Assembly (NCBI GenBank): GCA_945874535.1
Contig: CAMCGZ010000006.1
Span: forward strand, 1-64,000
Direction of reading: 5' to 3'
From: Bdellovibrio sp. ZAP7
GTDB lineage: Bacteria; Bdellovibrionota; UBA1018; CAIMNF01
Length of the DNA stretch: 64,000 nt
The stretch's first letter is position 1. Each line of letters opens with the position of its first letter. Under the pieces are notes generated by a model that worked only from the letters and a program-made list of their open reading frames with translations, did not search any database and was not told where the DNA came from. The position numbers and the translations under genes are program-made. Shown one piece after another: positions 34,701 to 43,060 of the stretch.

Positions 34701-35392
34701 GTCGGAGCGGCGGGCTTCCTTACCACTTGAAGGCGCTTCTGTACCGGAAATCGCTCTGGAGGGTTCATGAGCAGGCGACACGGAGCTTCTTGGAGCGCTG
34801 GAATCCTTCGGAGAAAGAATTGATTCTGATCGGACCCTCCGGCGGGTATTCGATTCCAGTAGGATGGCTCGCACATTTCGACCGGATATCGGCTTACGAA
34901 CCGGATCTGTTGGCACGGAAGATATTTGAAAGGCGTCACGGGATGAAGCCTGACTGGAGAGGCCGTTTTTTCCCCTTCGGGAAACCGGGAGCATTGAAGG
35001 CTTTTTCCGGGTCGGCTGTTCTGTTTTCGAATTTGCTCGGACAAATCGAGATCCGGAATGTCCGGAAGCTCGGAGCCTGGCTGGAAGAGGAGTTGCAGGG
35101 TTTGACCTGGGCGTCTTTTCATGACGCGCTTTCGGGTTATGGAATCGACTTTGACACAGAGGATGCTGGTAGGGAGCGTGCGTTACTCCCCGTCATGAAG
35201 CGGTGGATCCATGTCCGGAATCCCGGAGTCGGCAGGATCGAAGTCCTCTCTCACGAAGCACCGGACTTGTTCGCCAGTTTTAAGAATCTCCAGTACAGTT
35301 ATTGGCAATGGACCCTCACTCCCGGGCACACTTTCCTCACAGAGGGCGTGTTTCCAGGTAAAGTGTCGGTGCCGGAGGATGAATCATGTTGA
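34697..35392 (+). CDS. Hypothetical protein with a possible methyltransferase-like fold
   Basis: 231 aa cytosolic protein overlapping murB (ATGA) and ade (7 bp). The segment LILIGPSGGYSIPVGWLAHFDRISAYEPD (~43-71) looks like the first strand and acidic second-strand end of a Rossmann/SAM fold, and SGSAVLFSNLLGQIE (~102-116) could be the fourth strand. No catalytic motif is recognisable and no family is identified. Its tight sandwich between two known genes suggests a conserved neighbourhood gene. Confidence 0.6.
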   Translation: MSRSGGLPYHLKALLYRKSLWRVHEQATRSFLERWNPSEKELILIGPSGGYSIPVGWLAHFDRISAYEPDLLARKIFERRHGMKPDWRGRFFPFGKPGALKAFSGSAVLFSNLLGQIEIRNVRKLGAWLEEELQGLTWASFHDALSGYGIDFDTEDAGRERALLPVMKRWIHVRNPGVGRIEVLSHEAPDLFASFKNLQYSYWQWTLTPGHTFLTEGVFPGKVSVPEDESC

Positions 35393-37062
35393 AAGCGAGA
35401 ATGGATGCGGCCCTCGGCAAAACGCCTTGTGATTGGGTGATTCGCGGGGTGCGTTACCTCGATGTGTTTTCGTGCGAGTGGCGTACGGGTGATGTGGCTC
35501 TGCATTCGGGAGTGGTGGTCGCACTCGATCCGGGTCTCAAAGCGGTCAGGGAAGTCGATGGACGAGGGAGGTGGCTCGTTCCCGGCTTTATCGATGCCCA
35601 TGTCCATGTCGAAAGCTCCCTCGTGGTCCCCTCCAACTTCGAGCGGAGTGTGCTGCCTCTCGGCACCACGACCGCGATTTGTGATCCACACGAGCTGACC
35701 AATGTCCTTGGAACAGGAGCGCTCCGTTATTTTCTTTCCGAGGCCGAGCGTCTGCATCTCGATCTTCGAGTGATGCTTTCATCTTGTGTTCCGGCCACAC
35801 ATCTGGAAACCAATGGAGCCGGTGCGGTATTGGCCCGGGACCTCCTTCCGTTCAAGTCCCACCCGAAAGCACTCGGTCTTGCCGAGATGATGAATGTCCC
35901 TGGGGTTTTGAATGGAGATCCCGAGGTGCACGAAAAGCTCGAGGCTTTTCAGGATCGGCCCCTCGACGGGCATGCTCCGCTTCTCACAGGAGGTGCTCTT
36001 TCGGCCTATGCATTGTGCGGGATCTCGAGTTGTCATGAATCCTCGGAGCTGGAAGAAGCGCGCGAAAAACTCACCAAAGGCATCGCTGTCTGGATCCGGG
36101 AGGGGAGTGTGGCCAAAGATCTTCATGCACTGGCGAGTCTGGTCACGCAGGCCTCCTCTTCCTGCCTCGGTTTTTGTACGGACGATCGGAATCCCCTCGA
36201 CATCGCCCAAGAGGGACATCTCGATCATCTGATCCGCGAGTCGATCCGTCTCGGGGTGGATCCTCTGGCTGCCTACCGTGCGGCTTCTTATGGTGTTGCA
36301 GTTCACTACGGACTGACTTCCGGGCCCGATCGGGTTGGAGCCATCGCTCCCGGGTTCCGGGCTGATCTGGTCCTTCTCGATGATGCGGCAACGTGTTCCA
36401 TCCGCACGGTGTTCAAGCGCGGGATTCCGGCAAACGAGTTGAATTGGGCTGGAAACGTGACCGGAAAACCGGAGCAGACCATCCATGCCGATCCCGTGAC
36501 CGAGATCGATTTGCAAGCCGTTACCGGAAGAGTGCATGTGATCGAAGTGATTCCCGGTAAAATCATCACGGGACGGTCGGTCAGGAATCATTCGGATCCG
36601 GGTGTTGCCCGTCTTTCGGTGATCGAGCGTCATGGCAAGAAGGTTAAGCCAGCCAATGCCTGGGTGTCCGGATTCGGAGAGGGTCTCCGGGGCGCGATTG
36701 CATCCAGTGTCGGTCATGACAGCCACAACCTGATTTGCGTTGGTGACGAGCCTCGCTCCATGGCCATCGCGGTGAATGCTCTCAGGCAAATGGGTGGCGG
36801 GTTTGCCGTGGTTCGCGGGGATCAGGTCCTGGCTTCGCTCGCCTTGCCGATGGGAGGGCTCATGTCGCTCGAAGATCCAGCCCGGATCGAGCAGGGGCTC
36901 GTGGCCCTTCGGGCTGCAAGTCGGGAAATCGGCTGTGCTCTGCCCGAGCCATTTTTACAGCTCGCCTTCCTGAGTCTTCCGGTGATTCCGTCCCTCAAGT
37001 TGACGGATCAAGGCTTGGTAGACGTGGACCAGTTCGCAATCATCGACGTGAGAGCGTCCTGA
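35386..37062 (+). CDS. ade: Adenine deaminase
   Basis: 558 aa amidohydrolase that converts adenine to hypoxanthine and ammonia in purine salvage. Metal-binding motifs are FIDAHVHVESSLVVPSNFE (~66-84), ICDPHELTNVLG (~99-110) and the later HxE/D residues around GHAPLLTG and SSCHES. The C-terminal domain LHATxx-like SVGHDSHNLICVGDE (~444-458) is the Ade signature. Length is typical (~560-590). It complements gsk and ndk in this window, suggesting active purine salvage. Confidence 0.94.
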   Translation: MLKARMDAALGKTPCDWVIRGVRYLDVFSCEWRTGDVALHSGVVVALDPGLKAVREVDGRGRWLVPGFIDAHVHVESSLVVPSNFERSVLPLGTTTAICDPHELTNVLGTGALRYFLSEAERLHLDLRVMLSSCVPATHLETNGAGAVLARDLLPFKSHPKALGLAEMMNVPGVLNGDPEVHEKLEAFQDRPLDGHAPLLTGGALSAYALCGISSCHESSELEEAREKLTKGIAVWIREGSVAKDLHALASLVTQASSSCLGFCTDDRNPLDIAQEGHLDHLIRESIRLGVDPLAAYRAASYGVAVHYGLTSGPDRVGAIAPGFRADLVLLDDAATCSIRTVFKRGIPANELNWAGNVTGKPEQTIHADPVTEIDLQAVTGRVHVIEVIPGKIITGRSVRNHSDPGVARLSVIERHGKKVKPANAWVSGFGEGLRGAIASSVGHDSHNLICVGDEPRSMAIAVNALRQMGGGFAVVRGDQVLASLALPMGGLMSLEDPARIEQGLVALRAASREIGCALPEPFLQLAFLSLPVIPSLKLTDQGLVDVDQFAIIDVRAS

Positions 37063-37080
37063 GATCCATGAGACCGGGAA

Positions 37081-37581
37081 TCAGCGGTGTCCGGGACCCT
37101 GTCCGTAAAGGATGTCGTTGATCTTCATGTAGCCATGGTGGTGGCGGCGGGGATTCGGGCTCCTGTGAATCCAATGGATGATCGCTCCATCCGGTGAAGG
37201 CTGATAGACCTGGGTCGGTGCGTTCGAGGTGATGTAATCCCCGCAGGCTTCAACGCTGAGGCCGGGAACGATGTTATCCACTTCTCCGAAAGAGATGTTG
37301 TACACCACTTCGAGAGTGTCTTTCTCATTCGGTCCGATCAAGGCATTGAAATGGTAGTGTCCGTTCCGGTTCGGGTAGACATCACGAATGACCCCTTTGA
37401 TGCGGGCGCGATCCTGAAACTGGTTCGGGGTGGATGCTTTCCACTTGAGGACTTGCTCGTTGATCACCGGGAGCTCTCGACCTTGCTTGTCGAGGCAGGC
37501 CATATTGTCCCGGGCTTGGGCGGGAAGGGCCAGGAGGAGTTGCGCGACCAGGAACCAGACCGACAGGGTTTTATTGAGCAC
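37081..37581 (-). CDS. Exported DUF3465 family protein
   Basis: 166 aa starting at GTG. A signal peptide (MLNKTLSVWFLVAQLLLALPAQA) precedes a compact domain matching the pattern of DUF3465: HYHFNALIG, YNISFGEVDNIVPGLSVEACGDYI (~93-116) and GAIIHWIHRSPNPRRHHHGYMKINDILYG (~133-161). The family is periplasmic and of unknown biochemical role; the His-rich end might bind metal (inference). AAGGGAG lies 10 nt before the start. Confidence 0.72.
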   Translation of the reverse strand: MLNKTLSVWFLVAQLLLALPAQARDNMACLDKQGRELPVINEQVLKWKASTPNQFQDRARIKGVIRDVYPNRNGHYHFNALIGPNEKDTLEVVYNISFGEVDNIVPGLSVEACGDYITSNAPTQVYQPSPDGAIIHWIHRSPNPRRHHHGYMKINDILYGQGPGHR

Positions 37582-37606
37582 TATCCGAATCTCCCTTTAT
37601 GACCGC

Positions 37607-37615
37607 ACCCTAACA
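37607..37615 (-). promoter_or_regulatory. Extended -10 for the DUF3465 gene
   Basis: Minus strand TGTTAGGGT (TGn plus TAGGGT). The predicted transcript starts about 20 nt before the GTG and includes AAGGGAG. Confidence 0.4.
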
Positions 37616-37650
37616 GCATTGACGCTGAAGGGAAAGAGAGGAATCCGGAA

Positions 37651-37977
37651 TCATCCCCTGAGTCTGAAAAACAGGACATAAGACCCCAAGGTAGCGATAA
37701 CGCTTAGTATCATTGCCCAGGGGAACCCCATTCCCCGACGGAGCATCACAGGCAGGGCCAGGAACAGCACCAATGAGGGGAGAATGAACCAGAGGGTTTC
37801 CAGGGTCATTTGGGCGGTCTTCTCGGTGTCGCGGCTTTCCCACCAGAACCAGGTGAGCGCCAGAATGGAGGTCAAGGGGAGCGAGAGGAGCAAGCCCCCC
37901 GCCTTACCGCTGCGTTTTCCAAGCTCGGTGACTCCGACGATCATCAGACTGCTCAGAAGGATTTTGACGAAGATCAT
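37651..37977 (-). CDS. DUF3147-like membrane protein
   Basis: 108 aa inner-membrane protein with about four short hydrophobic segments (ILLSSLMIVGVTELG, GGLLLSLPLTSILALTWFWW, LWFILPSLVLFLALPVML, WAMILSVIATLGSYVLFF). The pattern GKRSGKAGGLLLSLPLTSI is typical of DUF3147. Function is unknown. It overlaps the metallophosphoesterase gene by 4 bp and is the last gene of a four-base-overlap operon that begins with the cNMP protein at 39184. Confidence 0.72.
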   Translation of the reverse strand: MIFVKILLSSLMIVGVTELGKRSGKAGGLLLSLPLTSILALTWFWWESRDTEKTAQMTLETLWFILPSLVLFLALPVMLRRGMGFPWAMILSVIATLGSYVLFFRLRG

Positions 37978-38729
37978 CGTGTGGAGAGCCTGGCGCGAGG
38001 GGGTTCCGACCAGGACAGAAGGTTCACTTCCCCTTCTTCAATTTTGACATAGTGAGGAGTCAGCATCCAAGATCCTGAATTCAAATAACGGCTGCCGTTC
38101 TCGAGTTCGGATTCTCCCGGGTGGTGGGTGTGACCGAAGATGATCGCATCGAATCCACGCCGGGCAAGCTCGATCGCAGCCTCCCGGAAGTGGGGCTTCT
38201 CTCCCACGATCCCTGTCTTTCTCGCGCGCAATCTTGAGGTGAATCGCTCGAAAGAAATCCAGAGACGGTACATTTCCGGATGCATCTTGAGGGCCCAGCC
38301 CCCCAAGTGGGTCAAGGTTTCATAGAGAGCCGGATATCTGACAAAGAACGGATCATAGATGTGGCCATGTTCGATCCGGATCCGCTTCCCAGAGGAATGC
38401 ACATTCAAGAAAGGAGAAACCTTCATCACACCCCAATCCTCGAGGAAGTGCTCGAGTGCGATGTCGTGGTTCCCCGTGACATAATAGACTTCGCGTCCCG
38501 CGCGCTTGAATTCCCCGAGCATTTTGAAAAACTCCGGAACATCAAAAGCGATCTTTTTAAAACTGGCTTGGGCGATTTCGAGACCGTCACCATTGATGCA
38601 AAGGTCGAACTTCTCCTGGGCAGCCCACTTCAAAAAAGGGATCACGCGCCGCTTGGCAAGCGAGAAGGGGTTCCCGAGGTGGAGATCCGAAATGACCACG
38701 AGTCTGTCAGATTGGATGGAGGTGATCAT
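37974..38729 (-). CDS. Calcineurin-like metallophosphoesterase
   Basis: 251 aa. Metal-binding blocks are VVISDLHLGNPFSLAKRR (~11-28, DxH), LCINGDGLEIA (~43-53, GD), YYVTGNHDIALEHFL (~82-96, GNHD), RIEHGHIYDP (~115-124) and IFGHTHHPGESE (~196-207, GHTH). This order resembles the LpxH/YbbF-type UDP-diacylglucosamine hydrolases, but the distinct GD.xE segment and length also fit uncharacterised relatives, so lipid A function is only possible. Operon partners are a cNMP-binding protein upstream and a small membrane protein downstream. Confidence 0.82.
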   Translation of the reverse strand: MITSIQSDRLVVISDLHLGNPFSLAKRRVIPFLKWAAQEKFDLCINGDGLEIAQASFKKIAFDVPEFFKMLGEFKRAGREVYYVTGNHDIALEHFLEDWGVMKVSPFLNVHSSGKRIRIEHGHIYDPFFVRYPALYETLTHLGGWALKMHPEMYRLWISFERFTSRLRARKTGIVGEKPHFREAAIELARRGFDAIIFGHTHHPGESELENGSRYLNSGSWMLTPHYVKIEEGEVNLLSWSEPPRARLSTR

Positions 38730-39184
38730 TCCTGGGCACCGCCGCCGAGCAAGCGCATGATGTCCTGGATTTGGGCGAGCGGTAAATTGTTCCGGATCAT
38801 CACTTCTAGCAAGCGATCATTCGACATCTTCACCCGATAGCTGAGTTGTTGGAGCATCTCGAATGCAAAAGTGGGATCACGGCGGATCTTCAGCAGGAAG
38901 CCCGCAGGCTTCAGGATGAGCAGGCGGGTGTTCCCGATCGCATAAGCACTGGCATAGCGGGGCAAGCTTTGAAGCAGAGCCATATCTCCGAAGAATTCGC
39001 CCTTTTTGAAGCGGACCATCTCGATCTCGCCTGAGGGGGTTTTCTTGCGGATCTGGACCGAACCGGATTGGATGATGTAAAGATCCCGTCCGGTATCACC
39101 CTCTTCGAAAATACAGGATCCGTCCTCGTAGTCCTCGAGGAATTCGTGCTCAAAGCGTTTTTCACCCAACAAAGTCATGGCCAT
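38726..39184 (-). CDS. Cyclic-nucleotide-binding-domain protein
   Basis: 152 aa. A complete cNMP-binding domain spans ~18-115: IFEEGDTGRDLYIIQSGSVQIRKKT and the phosphate-binding cassette FKKGEFFGDMALLQSLPRYASAYAIG, which keeps the Arg of the RxA motif that the 15186 paralog lacks. A short helical C-terminus (NDRLLEVMIRNNLPLAQIQDIMRLLG) follows; no HTH is visible. It probably regulates a partner protein; the coupled phosphoesterase (ATGA overlap) is the clear candidate. Start could be the ATG at 39178. Confidence 0.82.
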   Translation of the reverse strand: MAMTLLGEKRFEHEFLEDYEDGSCIFEEGDTGRDLYIIQSGSVQIRKKTPSGEIEMVRFKKGEFFGDMALLQSLPRYASAYAIGNTRLLILKPAGFLLKIRRDPTFAFEMLQQLSYRVKMSNDRLLEVMIRNNLPLAQIQDIMRLLGGGAQE

Positions 39185-39229
39185 ATCAGGATATCGGGAT
39201 CAGCGGGAGATCGATAGTGAAAACGCTGA

Positions 39230-40192
39230 TCAGGGAGCCTGAACCCGGAGGACTGAGTTTCCTCCCCGGTCGTCTTTGACGATCCCGATCAACACTCTTT
39301 CGCGATCCACAGGGGTCGGGACTTTGGGGGGAGTGAAGCGGTTCAACTCGCCAGGGGAGGTGCGTGACAAGGACAAGTAACCATCCGTGGTGCACTCCTT
39401 GTCGTTCGAACACTCGATGTCCGCAGGACCGGTCAGGAACCAGGCGACCTCGATGCTCTCGGTCAGGGTCTGGGGATTCCCCGAACTGTCCTGGACGGTG
39501 TAGGTTTCGAGATTCGAGGCCGGCACCACGGCTTTCAGAAAGGTCTCCACCGTGGGGAATCCGACCAGTGAGGTTCCGTCTTCCCGAGCGAGATCGAGTC
39601 CCGTTCCCGGGTTCTGGTTCAAAGTCCTGCCCTCTGAGATGAACAGCCGTTTGAAGGTCGTGATCTTGTCGGTCGAACTTAGGGTCGGAAAGAGCTCGAA
39701 GAATACCAGGATGGAGATGCCATTGAACCGCTGGATCGAGGTGAGGCTTGCGAAACGTGCCGAGTAGAGTGCGAGGGTGGCGGGGGGCATGGCACTCAGA
39801 TCGATCGAGAGTCCGAGTGCCGGAATCCCCGTGAATTCGGGGGACGTGAATGTCCCGGACGGCCCGAAGCTGGTATTTAGGGACACGTCTACCCGGCTCG
39901 CGTTGCCCTCGCAAGTGGGAGGAACCCCGAGTCCCACACCGGGGTCGAGGCAGTAATACAGGTTGAACGCAAGGGGGCGGCCGCCTCCATGAAGATCACT
40001 GAGGACCGGGGTCACCTGGAGCGTGGCTGGGTTGAAAGTGGCACCGTCAAACGAGGTCTCTGCGACATTCCCCGCTCCATTTAGGTTCATGCCGAGCACC
40101 CGCAGTCCCTGAACCGTGGCAAAGCGGGGCATGGTCTCGGGCGAGCAAGCGGTGAGTGAGAGGAGGAGCAGGGCCGGGATGAGACGCAGCAT
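39230..40192 (-). CDS. Lipoprotein of unknown function in a TonB-receptor operon
   Basis: 320 aa. The N-terminus MLRLIPALLLLSLTACSPE holds a lipobox (LTAC) with the lipidated Cys at 16. The mature part is beta-rich with several Cys (YYCLDPG, PTCEGN, IECSNDKECTTDG). It starts one base from the end of the TonB-dependent receptor gene, so it is likely a surface or periplasmic-side partner of that receptor, by analogy with SusD-like or substrate-capturing lipoproteins; it shows no SusD similarity. No family is recognised. Confidence 0.7.
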   Translation of the reverse strand: MLRLIPALLLLSLTACSPETMPRFATVQGLRVLGMNLNGAGNVAETSFDGATFNPATLQVTPVLSDLHGGGRPLAFNLYYCLDPGVGLGVPPTCEGNASRVDVSLNTSFGPSGTFTSPEFTGIPALGLSIDLSAMPPATLALYSARFASLTSIQRFNGISILVFFELFPTLSSTDKITTFKRLFISEGRTLNQNPGTGLDLAREDGTSLVGFPTVETFLKAVVPASNLETYTVQDSSGNPQTLTESIEVAWFLTGPADIECSNDKECTTDGYLSLSRTSPGELNRFTPPKVPTPVDRERVLIGIVKDDRGGNSVLRVQAP

Positions 40193-42408
40193 CAGAATTC
40201 TCCTTTCAAGCCGAAGGTCGGCAGGATCGGAATCCCTTTGACCGTTTCGTAAGTCTTGTAGTCGTAGGCGAACTGGAGCCCCTCGGTGTTCTGCCGGTTG
40301 GTCACGTTCTGGATGTCCAGGTAAAGTGAGAGCGTCCAGGTGTCATAGACCCACCTTTTATCGACTCTTAGGTCGAACATCATGAAAGCATCGAGCCGTG
40401 CATTAAAGAGCGATCCCCGAATCGGAATGAATACATCATTGTCGAGGTCGCCTGCAGCCGACGTGGGAATCGTGTCGAGAGGTCCTGTGACATAACGGAA
40501 TCTGGAAGAAATCCTCCAGTTCCGTTTTAGGTTTACCCCTGCAATCAGGGTCAGGAAGTGGGTCTGATCAAACTGATAGAGATAGGAAGAACGGCTGGGA
40601 TCCGAGCGGGTCGAACGCGAGAGCGTATAAGCACCGAAGAAGTTCCAAGGGTCGAGATTGTAGGTGACACTTGTTTCCCAACCGATCGCCTGACCCTTTC
40701 CGCCGTTGGAGAATACGGTTTGCGTGTCGGGAATCACCAGGCGATCGAACAGACGGGCAAAGATCCCTGTATAGGCCTCGGATCCTTTGGTCAGGCTCGC
40801 CGACAGGTCTTTTTCAGCACCGAGGCGCAGGTGCCAGGCGCTTGAGCTTCTGATGGCAGGGTTGCCGAAGGTGGGGGCATATTGCTGTTCGAGGGGGGCT
40901 TGGGCATAGAGCCCTCCCGCGGCGATCAGGCTCAACGTCGGGTCGAGCTGGTAATTGGCTGAAAGTCGGGGTGCGGGTCTCCACTCGCGGATGGGTGCGA
41001 AATAATCGAGACGCAGGCCCGGGTGAAGAGTCCAACGCGAGTCTAAAGCGGGCTTCCAAACCGGATTGACATAGAAGCCGAACAAGTTCGAACTCACGTT
41101 TTTCAAGTCTGCGATCCGAGTCTCCCCGGTCGAGAGGGGATTCGGGAGGCCCCCTTCACTGAAGATTCTCGGCAGCTTGAACCCCACATCCGACCAGGCC
41201 AGGCGGTGATCCATCCCGGTATTGAGCAAAAAGGTCTCGCTCACGCGGAGACGGTTTTCAGCCCGCACCGTGGCGGCGATGGTCCTCAAATTGAAGTAGG
41301 ATTTACCGATGTCCGTGTTGATGAAGTCCCGGCCGAGGGCGGTCGAGATCACGGTTTTCGAGCGTTCGGAATGGGTCCACTCGAACTGTGGGATCAGTCT
41401 GAAAAACCCGATTTTGTTCGAGAAGGTTCCCCGGAGTGAAGGATCGCCCCCCAGCGGATTCGCGGCAATGAAATCGAGTGCGTCCTGGGATCCGATCACC
41501 GTGAATTTGAACTTGAGGCGGTCGGAGAGCGGGCGCTGGTAGAGGAGACCCACATCCCCATAGGAGGGTGCGACCGTGAGTGAGAAGTTGTCGCTGCCCT
41601 TGGCAACGGCCTTCAGTACCTGGCCGATATAGCTGATCCGGCCTCCCACTGCGAGTTGCCCCCGCTCTCCGACAGGTGTTTCGAGCAGGAGCCCTGAGTT
41701 GAAGGTGTCGACAAATCCGGATGCCTTGAACCGCTTCAGTTCGAGATTGCGCGAGTTCAGATTCAGAATTCCCCCCATCGCGCGGCCATAGTTGGATTGG
41801 TATCCAGCGGATAAAAAGTCAAAGCTCTCGGTCAATTCGGGATTGAACACCGAGCTGAGTCCGCCAAAATGGAAAATCAGCGGGATCTCATGCCCGTCGA
41901 TCGTGTAGCGGGTGTCCTGCGGTGCCGAGCCCTGGATGATCACCTGGGAGCTGAACCCTTGCGATCGATTGACCCCGGGTAGATTCTGGATCGCGCGAAC
42001 CGGATCCGAACCCGCCCCCGGTTGGGCTGCGGCTTTCTTCTGACTCAAGGTGCGTTTGACGAGATCACGCGTATCTTTCGATTCGATGGTGGTCTCGTAA
42101 ACGAGAGCGTTCTCGCGTTCGAGGTAGACGATTTTGGCGGAATCGCCCGTGAGTTCGATTTCGTCTTCCTGTCTCACGAACCCGGGGTGATTGATGACGA
42201 GCTTGATCTTTCCGGGAGCGATATTTTCGAACTTGAACCGTCCGGTGCCATCCGTCTCGGCCCTTTGCTTCGCAGGAAGGGCGAACACACTCACGCCACC
42301 CAGGGTGTCGCGACTTCCACGGATGTAAACTTCACCCTCGAGCGTGGCAGCACGGGAGACCGAAGTGGCGAATAATCCTGCCAAAACCCATCCGCAAATT
42401 GATTTCAT
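40192..42408 (-). CDS. TonB-dependent outer-membrane receptor with carboxypeptidase-regulatory-like domain
   Basis: 738 aa. After a signal peptide (MKSICGWVLAGLFATSVSRAA), residues ~24-95 form a carboxypeptidase regulatory-like (CarboxypepD_reg) beta sandwich (TDGTGRFKFENIAPGKIKLVI). A plug follows (~125-230) with VRAIQNLPGVNRS and VIIQGSAPQDTRYTIDGHEIP, then a ~500-residue barrel rich in aromatic strands ending in FGLKGEF with a terminal Phe. No classic TonB box is obvious. The ligand is unknown. The preceding gene encodes a TonB protein and the following one a lipoprotein, making a self-contained uptake unit. Confidence 0.88.
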   Translation of the reverse strand: MKSICGWVLAGLFATSVSRAATLEGEVYIRGSRDTLGGVSVFALPAKQRAETDGTGRFKFENIAPGKIKLVINHPGFVRQEDEIELTGDSAKIVYLERENALVYETTIESKDTRDLVKRTLSQKKAAAQPGAGSDPVRAIQNLPGVNRSQGFSSQVIIQGSAPQDTRYTIDGHEIPLIFHFGGLSSVFNPELTESFDFLSAGYQSNYGRAMGGILNLNSRNLELKRFKASGFVDTFNSGLLLETPVGERGQLAVGGRISYIGQVLKAVAKGSDNFSLTVAPSYGDVGLLYQRPLSDRLKFKFTVIGSQDALDFIAANPLGGDPSLRGTFSNKIGFFRLIPQFEWTHSERSKTVISTALGRDFINTDIGKSYFNLRTIAATVRAENRLRVSETFLLNTGMDHRLAWSDVGFKLPRIFSEGGLPNPLSTGETRIADLKNVSSNLFGFYVNPVWKPALDSRWTLHPGLRLDYFAPIREWRPAPRLSANYQLDPTLSLIAAGGLYAQAPLEQQYAPTFGNPAIRSSSAWHLRLGAEKDLSASLTKGSEAYTGIFARLFDRLVIPDTQTVFSNGGKGQAIGWETSVTYNLDPWNFFGAYTLSRSTRSDPSRSSYLYQFDQTHFLTLIAGVNLKRNWRISSRFRYVTGPLDTIPTSAAGDLDNDVFIPIRGSLFNARLDAFMMFDLRVDKRWVYDTWTLSLYLDIQNVTNRQNTEGLQFAYDYKTYETVKGIPILPTFGLKGEF

Positions 42409-42980
42409 TCCAATACAAAACGATAGGTGTAGCGGATCCGGATTGCAACGGACTTGTCCCCGATTTTCGCGGGTTTGAAGCGGAAACGCCTCACTGCTCC
42501 GAGCGCGGCTTCTGTCAATTCGGGCGCGGGTGACATCAATGCTTTGGCGGTTTTCACGCCGCCATCGGAACCCACCACCAGATCGAACACGACGTTGCCT
42601 TGGACTCTTTTACGCTTCGCTTCCGGTGGGTAGGGGACCTTCACCTCGTTTACCAAAACGGGCAATTCTCCGACCTCGAACTCCTCTGCCAAAGGTTCGC
42701 CGATCGTGTCGGACACTGCCCCGGGAATCAATGCCCCTGCCGGGCCCACGATCGTTTTTGCGTCCGGGCTCGTGCTGATCCGGGTACTCGGTGAGGGAAT
42801 CGAACGGCTATCGGGCCGGACCCTGCGCTTCGGAGCCGTTTGAGGGGCCTCCACCAATCGTTTGAACTCAGTGAGTTCGATTGGGACCTCTTCACTGACT
42901 TGCTCCGGGCGTACAAACCAGAGCGCCACCACACCGAGGAGTGCCAGATGGATCAGGAAGGATTCCAGGATGACCCGCAT
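42405..42980 (-). CDS. tonB: TonB-family energy transducer
   Basis: 191 aa from the ATG at 42980. The track start at 43028 adds 16 residues without supporting signals, whereas 42980 places a TM helix directly at the N-terminus (SFLIHLALLGVVALWFV) and has GGAG upstream. A Pro/Ser-rich periplasmic linker (~35-100) leads to a TonB C-terminal domain: PYPPEAKRKRVQGNVVFDLVVGSDGGVKTAK, then AALGAVRRFRFKPAKIG. It couples the proton gradient (with ExbB/D elsewhere) to the receptor encoded next, which it overlaps by ATGA. Confidence 0.88.
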   Translation of the reverse strand: MRVILESFLIHLALLGVVALWFVRPEQVSEEVPIELTEFKRLVEAPQTAPKRRVRPDSRSIPSPSTRISTSPDAKTIVGPAGALIPGAVSDTIGEPLAEEFEVGELPVLVNEVKVPYPPEAKRKRVQGNVVFDLVVGSDGGVKTAKALMSPAPELTEAALGAVRRFRFKPAKIGDKSVAIRIRYTYRFVLE

Positions 42981-42987
42981 GGTCTCC

Positions 42988-42993
42988 AGTCTA
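42988..42993 (-). promoter_or_regulatory. -10-like TAGACT before tonB
   Basis: Minus strand TAGACT ends 7 nt before the tonB ATG, identical to the serS -10. No clear -35. If used, the GGAG before the ATG would lie outside the transcript. Confidence 0.35.
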
Positions 42994-43044
42994 GGACTTG
43001 GACAGGGAAGGCTTCCAGAAAAAACCACTCGGCGTTCGCTTTTG

Positions 43045-43053
43045 TGTTAGGTT
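43045..43053 (+). promoter_or_regulatory. Extended -10 before the RlmM-like gene, leaderless type
   Basis: TGTTAGGTT (TGn plus TAGGTT) ends 7 nt before the ATG at 43061; no Shine-Dalgarno is visible. Confidence 0.4.
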
Positions 43054-43060
43054 TCAGCGC

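Noticed and set aside
35779-36789. 336-aa minus-strand ORF
   Set aside because: Antisense shadow of adenine deaminase, with no start signal or recognisable domain.
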